From positions 1 through 8,045 of the forward strand of contig JACMNW010000268.1 of NCBI GenBank assembly GCA_014378345.1: a stretch of 8,045 bases of DNA. Reading direction: 5' to 3'. The notes under the pieces are model-generated. The model was not told where the DNA came from, did no database searches, and saw nothing but the letters and a program-made list of their open reading frames with translations. The stretch is from Pseudorhodobacter sp. (GTDB taxonomy: Bacteria; Pseudomonadota; Alphaproteobacteria; Rhodobacterales; Rhodobacteraceae). Both the position numbers and the translations under genes were made by a program. This document shows positions 5,587-8,045 of the stretch, piece after piece (the stretch's first letter is position 1; every line of letters begins with the position of its first letter).

Positions 5587-7867
5587 CAGAGGCCTCCTGC
5601 AGCCAGCCCCAAACGCGATTAGGCGTGCAGGGCATATCAATATGCGCGACACCGCGCGCTGACAACGCATCCAGCACGGCATTGGCAATTGCGCCCAAAG
5701 CGCCCACAGTTCCCGCCTCACCGCAGCCCTTCATGCCCAGCGGATTGCGCTTTGTCGGCACCGAATGGGTGGCAAAGCCAATCATCGGCATATCGCCGGC
5801 ACGCGGCATGGCATAATCCATGAAACTGCCGGCCATCAGCTGTCCTTGGTCATCAAACACCGCGTTTTCCATCACTGCTTGCCCAAATCCTTGTGCCACG
5901 CCACCGTGAATTTGGCCCTCAACCAACTTTGGTGCAATTAACACCCCAAAATCATCAACAACCCAATAACGATCAAGCCGGATCGCCCCGGTATCAGGAT
6001 CAATCTCCACCTCTGCCAAATGCGCACCGTTGGGAAACGATTTCCCGTCAATCGTTGTGGTCTGCGCAATATCCAGCAAATCCATCCGGCCCTTTTGCCG
6101 CGCTAAATCCGCCGCCTCAATAATCGTCAAGCGCAGGTTTGACCCCGCAGCGCCAAAGGTCGCATCCGAAAATGCAACCCCTTGCAGGCCCAACTCCCGC
6201 TCTAAAAACGCGGTAAACCCGGCAATCATATGGCCAATTGTCGCCCGAATGGCGGTGCCCTGCACCGTCACAGACCGCGATCCGCCAGTGCCGCCGCCCG
6301 TCGCGATCCGGTCGCTGTCACCTTCCACAATTTTGACGGCGCTTGCATCAAGCCCCGTCTGCGCCGCCACCATCATCGCATAAACCGTCTCATGGCCTTG
6401 CCCGTTCGATTGCGTGCCCACATACAGCGTGGCCCCGCCATCCGCATCCAACGTCAGCCGGGCTGTCTCCTCCGGGTCACCCAAGATTGACTCGATATAG
6501 ACCCCAAGCCCAAGCCCACGCAGCATGCCCTTTTCCGCCGATGACGACTTTCGGTCACTGTAACCGGCAACATCAGCCTCAACCTGCAACCTATTCAAAA
6601 CGCCGTGAAAATCGCCGACTTCGTACACCTCGCCCGTGGCCGTGGCATAGGGAAACGCCGTCACAAAATTTCGCGCCCTAAGGTCAAACGGATCAACCCC
6701 CAGCACGCGCGCTGCATGCTCCATCACACGTTCAATTGTGTAAATCGCCTCAGGTCGCCCCGCGCCCCGGTAGGCATCGACGGGCGTCGTGTTGGTATAG
6801 ACACCCTTCGCGCCGAGATACGCCCGCTTGATATCATAAACCCCGGTCAACACCTTGGCGAACAACTCAGATTGGATCGGTTGCCCGAATTGCGAATTAT
6901 ACGCCCCAAGGTTTGACACCAAATTCACCCGGTAGGCCGTAATCCGCAAATCGCCATCAAAGCCAATATCCGCCCGCGCCACCAGATCGCGCCCGGCGTT
7001 GTCGGTCAGCATCCCCTCGCCACGCTCCGACATCCAGCGCACGGGTCGCCCCAACATCCGTGCAGCCTGCGCAATCACCACATATTCCGGATAGGCCATC
7101 GCCTTCATGCCAAAGCCGCCACCAACATCGGGATTGGTTACCCGCACGGCATCGGGTGCCAGCCGCAGCATGCGAACCAGTTCCGCCTTCTGGTCCCAAA
7201 CCCCCTGCCCGTTCACGCAGAGATGCACCCGCCCGTCCTGCCATTCGGCGTAAGCCCCCCGCGGCTCCACCGCGTTGGCAATCACCCGGTTGTGCACCAC
7301 CTCTAGACTGATTTTATGCAATGACCCTGCAAATGCCGCATCCGTACCTGCCGCATCGCCAATCCCGTAGTCATAGGCCAAATTTTCCGGTGCAGTATCA
7401 TGCAGCGCATCGCCTCCCGGTGCCAGATCCAGCACAACGGGCAGATCATCAATGTCGACCCCAATCAATTCCGCCGCATCCCGCGCTGCCTCAACCGTAT
7501 CCGCAACCACCACCGCTATCGGCTCACCCGCATAGCGTACCCGGCCCCGCGCTAACACAGGCCGTTCTGTCATAGCCCCGCGTGACCCATCGCGGTTCTT
7601 CACCCGCGCGCCTTTCATGTCCAGAATGATGCCTGTTGCAGCCAGTTCCTCTGCCCCCAGCACCAGATGCACCCCCGGCACATCGCGCGCGGCCTTCAGA
7701 TCAAGCCCGGTTATCACGCCATGTGCTGGGGTAGACCGCAAAAACACCCCAGGCAGCCCGCCCCCAGGGGCCAAATCATCCACATACCGCCCGGCCCCGG
7801 TCAGAAACCGTATATCTTCGCGCCGCCGCAATGGCTGCGCTGATCCAAACTTTGCCCCAGCGTTCAT
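5573..7867 (-). CDS. Molybdopterin-binding large subunit, xanthine dehydrogenase/CoxL form II family
   Basis: Large catalytic subunit of a molybdenum hydroxylase (764 aa, normal length for CoxL). The N-terminus FGSAQPLRRREDIRFLTGAGRYVDD is the standard opening of this family, with the a/b hammerhead domain up to about residue 145. The Mo-cofactor domains follow: VGGGFGMK (248-255), AYRGAGR (365-371), GQGHET (489-494) and the active-site GCGEAGTVGA with the catalytic Glu717. AYRGAGR is the form II (BMS) signature. True CO dehydrogenase (form I) has AYxCSFR with a copper-binding Cys; here that position is Gly368. CO oxidation is therefore not supported, and the substrate (aldehyde, N-heterocycle or other) is unknown. 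The ATG at 7867 has AGGAAA 7 nt upstream. No small FeS subunit or FAD subunit gene adjoins it, although these normally form the complex. A strong terminator ends 40 nt before the start, and the hydrolase gene overlaps its 3' end. Confidence 0.95.
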   Translation of the reverse strand: MNAGAKFGSAQPLRRREDIRFLTGAGRYVDDLAPGGGLPGVFLRSTPAHGVITGLDLKAARDVPGVHLVLGAEELAATGIILDMKGARVKNRDGSRGAMTERPVLARGRVRYAGEPIAVVVADTVEAARDAAELIGVDIDDLPVVLDLAPGGDALHDTAPENLAYDYGIGDAAGTDAAFAGSLHKISLEVVHNRVIANAVEPRGAYAEWQDGRVHLCVNGQGVWDQKAELVRMLRLAPDAVRVTNPDVGGGFGMKAMAYPEYVVIAQAARMLGRPVRWMSERGEGMLTDNAGRDLVARADIGFDGDLRITAYRVNLVSNLGAYNSQFGQPIQSELFAKVLTGVYDIKRAYLGAKGVYTNTTPVDAYRGAGRPEAIYTIERVMEHAARVLGVDPFDLRARNFVTAFPYATATGEVYEVGDFHGVLNRLQVEADVAGYSDRKSSSAEKGMLRGLGLGVYIESILGDPEETARLTLDADGGATLYVGTQSNGQGHETVYAMMVAAQTGLDASAVKIVEGDSDRIATGGGTGGSRSVTVQGTAIRATIGHMIAGFTAFLERELGLQGVAFSDATFGAAGSNLRLTIIEAADLARQKGRMDLLDIAQTTTIDGKSFPNGAHLAEVEIDPDTGAIRLDRYWVVDDFGVLIAPKLVEGQIHGGVAQGFGQAVMENAVFDDQGQLMAGSFMDYAMPRAGDMPMIGFATHSVPTKRNPLGMKGCGEAGTVGALGAIANAVLDALSARGVAHIDMPCTPNRVWGWLQEASAGSV
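5593..5598 (-). promoter_or_regulatory. Shine-Dalgarno match for the hydrolase gene
   Basis: AGGAGG on the minus strand lies inside the last codons of the CoxL-like gene (L-Q-E-A). It is 6 nt before an in-frame CTG at 5586. No ATG, GTG or TTG in the hydrolase frame falls within range. Because Gln-Glu-Ala near the C-terminus is common in this family, the match could be coding coincidence; the spacing to the expected N-terminus argues for function. Confidence 0.5.
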
Positions 7868-7874
7868 GCGATAA

Positions 7875-7880
7875 TTTCCT
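7875..7880 (-). promoter_or_regulatory. Shine-Dalgarno of the CoxL-like gene
   Basis: AGGAAA on the minus strand, 7 nt before the ATG at 7867, supports this start. The whole leader between the terminator stem and the ATG is only 40 nt, and no clear -35/-10 pair was seen in it. Confidence 0.6.
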
Positions 7881-7907
7881 ATCTTTGAGGCTAAAGGCGA
7901 AAAATAA

Positions 7908-7937
7908 CCCCCCGGCTGGATTTGTCCAGCCGGGGGG
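7908..7937 (-). terminator. Strong intrinsic terminator between the upstream gene and the CoxL-like gene
   Basis: CCCCCCGGCTGGA (7908-7920) and TCCAGCCGGGGGG (7925-7937) form a perfect 13-bp GC-rich stem with a 4-nt loop. On the minus strand it is followed directly by TTATTTTTCG, the T-tract that sets its direction. It starts 26 nt after the stop codon of the partial gene at the right edge, so it most simply terminates that transcript. Its closeness to the CoxL-like start also allows a role as an attenuator. Confidence 0.92.
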
Positions 7938-7963
7938 CAAGGTAAACACGAAAGATCGGACGT

Positions 7964-8045
7964 TTAGGGCCGCAGTGCCAGTACCGTTGGCAATGTCAGC
8001 TCTCCAAATCCACTGAAACCCGTATTCGTGACCGTCGAATAGGCA
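7964..8045 (-). CDS. C-terminal end of an unrecognised protein (5' part outside window)
   Basis: On the minus strand, one frame entering from the right edge is open for 26 codons and stops at TAA (7966-7964). The tail ends GELTLPTVLALRP and is rich in Thr, Gly and Ser, with no recognisable domain. This frame is preferred because its stop falls just before the strong terminator at 7908-7937, whose T-tract lies on the same strand. One other minus frame runs open straight through the terminator, and the third stops earlier. The function cannot be stated from so little sequence. Confidence 0.6.
   Translation of the reverse strand, partial: AYSTVTNTGFSGFGELTLPTVLALRP

Noticed and set aside
5587..5721. 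Upstream extension of the hydrolase frame to an ATG at 5721
   Set aside because: It would overlap the CoxL-like gene by about 150 nt, its residues look non-native (many Cys, Arg and Trp), and no ribosome-binding site supports it.
5573..7867. Annotation as aerobic carbon monoxide dehydrogenase (coxL)
   Set aside because: The AYxCSFR motif with the copper-binding Cys is replaced by AYRGAGR, so a CO-oxidising function is not supported.
1..8045. CRISPR arrays, tRNA or rRNA genes, insertion sequences, phage genes
   Set aside because: Reading both strands showed no regularly spaced repeats, no cloverleaf-like gene, no transposase or integrase, and no terminal inverted repeats with target duplications.

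Overview
The window looks like a chromosomal segment of an alphaproteobacterium, most likely a member of the Rhodobacteraceae/Roseobacter group. The basis is the moderately GC-rich coding sequence, the protein sequences themselves (GltX and GltA read like Rhodobacterales family members) and the comEC - gltX - gltA gene order, which I recall as common in that group. No database search was possible, so this assignment is an inference.

Left part (1-4460). comEC (minus strand, cut by the left edge) is divergent from gltX (plus). gltX is followed after 69 nt by gltA, and a good hairpin follows gltA. The 87-nt space between comEC and gltX carries a 14-bp tandem repeat and an overlapping inverted repeat that may be regulatory. 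These are core genes: DNA uptake, glutamyl-tRNA synthesis and entry into the TCA cycle.

Right part (4495-8045). Everything is on the minus strand, convergent with gltA. From right to left there is the last 26 codons of an unrecognised gene, a very strong intrinsic terminator, a complete xanthine dehydrogenase/CoxL-family molybdopterin-binding subunit with the form II signature AYRGAGR, and a DUF2235 alpha/beta hydrolase whose frame overlaps the end of the CoxL-like gene. The hydrolase has an AGGAGG Shine-Dalgarno match but no ATG, GTG or TTG near it, only in-frame CTG codons.

Functional picture. The left genes are housekeeping. The right pair is more open: the molybdenum hydroxylase large subunit has no FeS or FAD subunit gene beside it in the window and lacks the CO-dehydrogenase cysteine, so its substrate and redox partners are unknown. 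It is arranged as a probable two-gene unit with a serine hydrolase of unknown substrate. I saw no RNA genes, IS elements, CRISPR arrays or phage genes. No stretch longer than 300 bases is without a gene.
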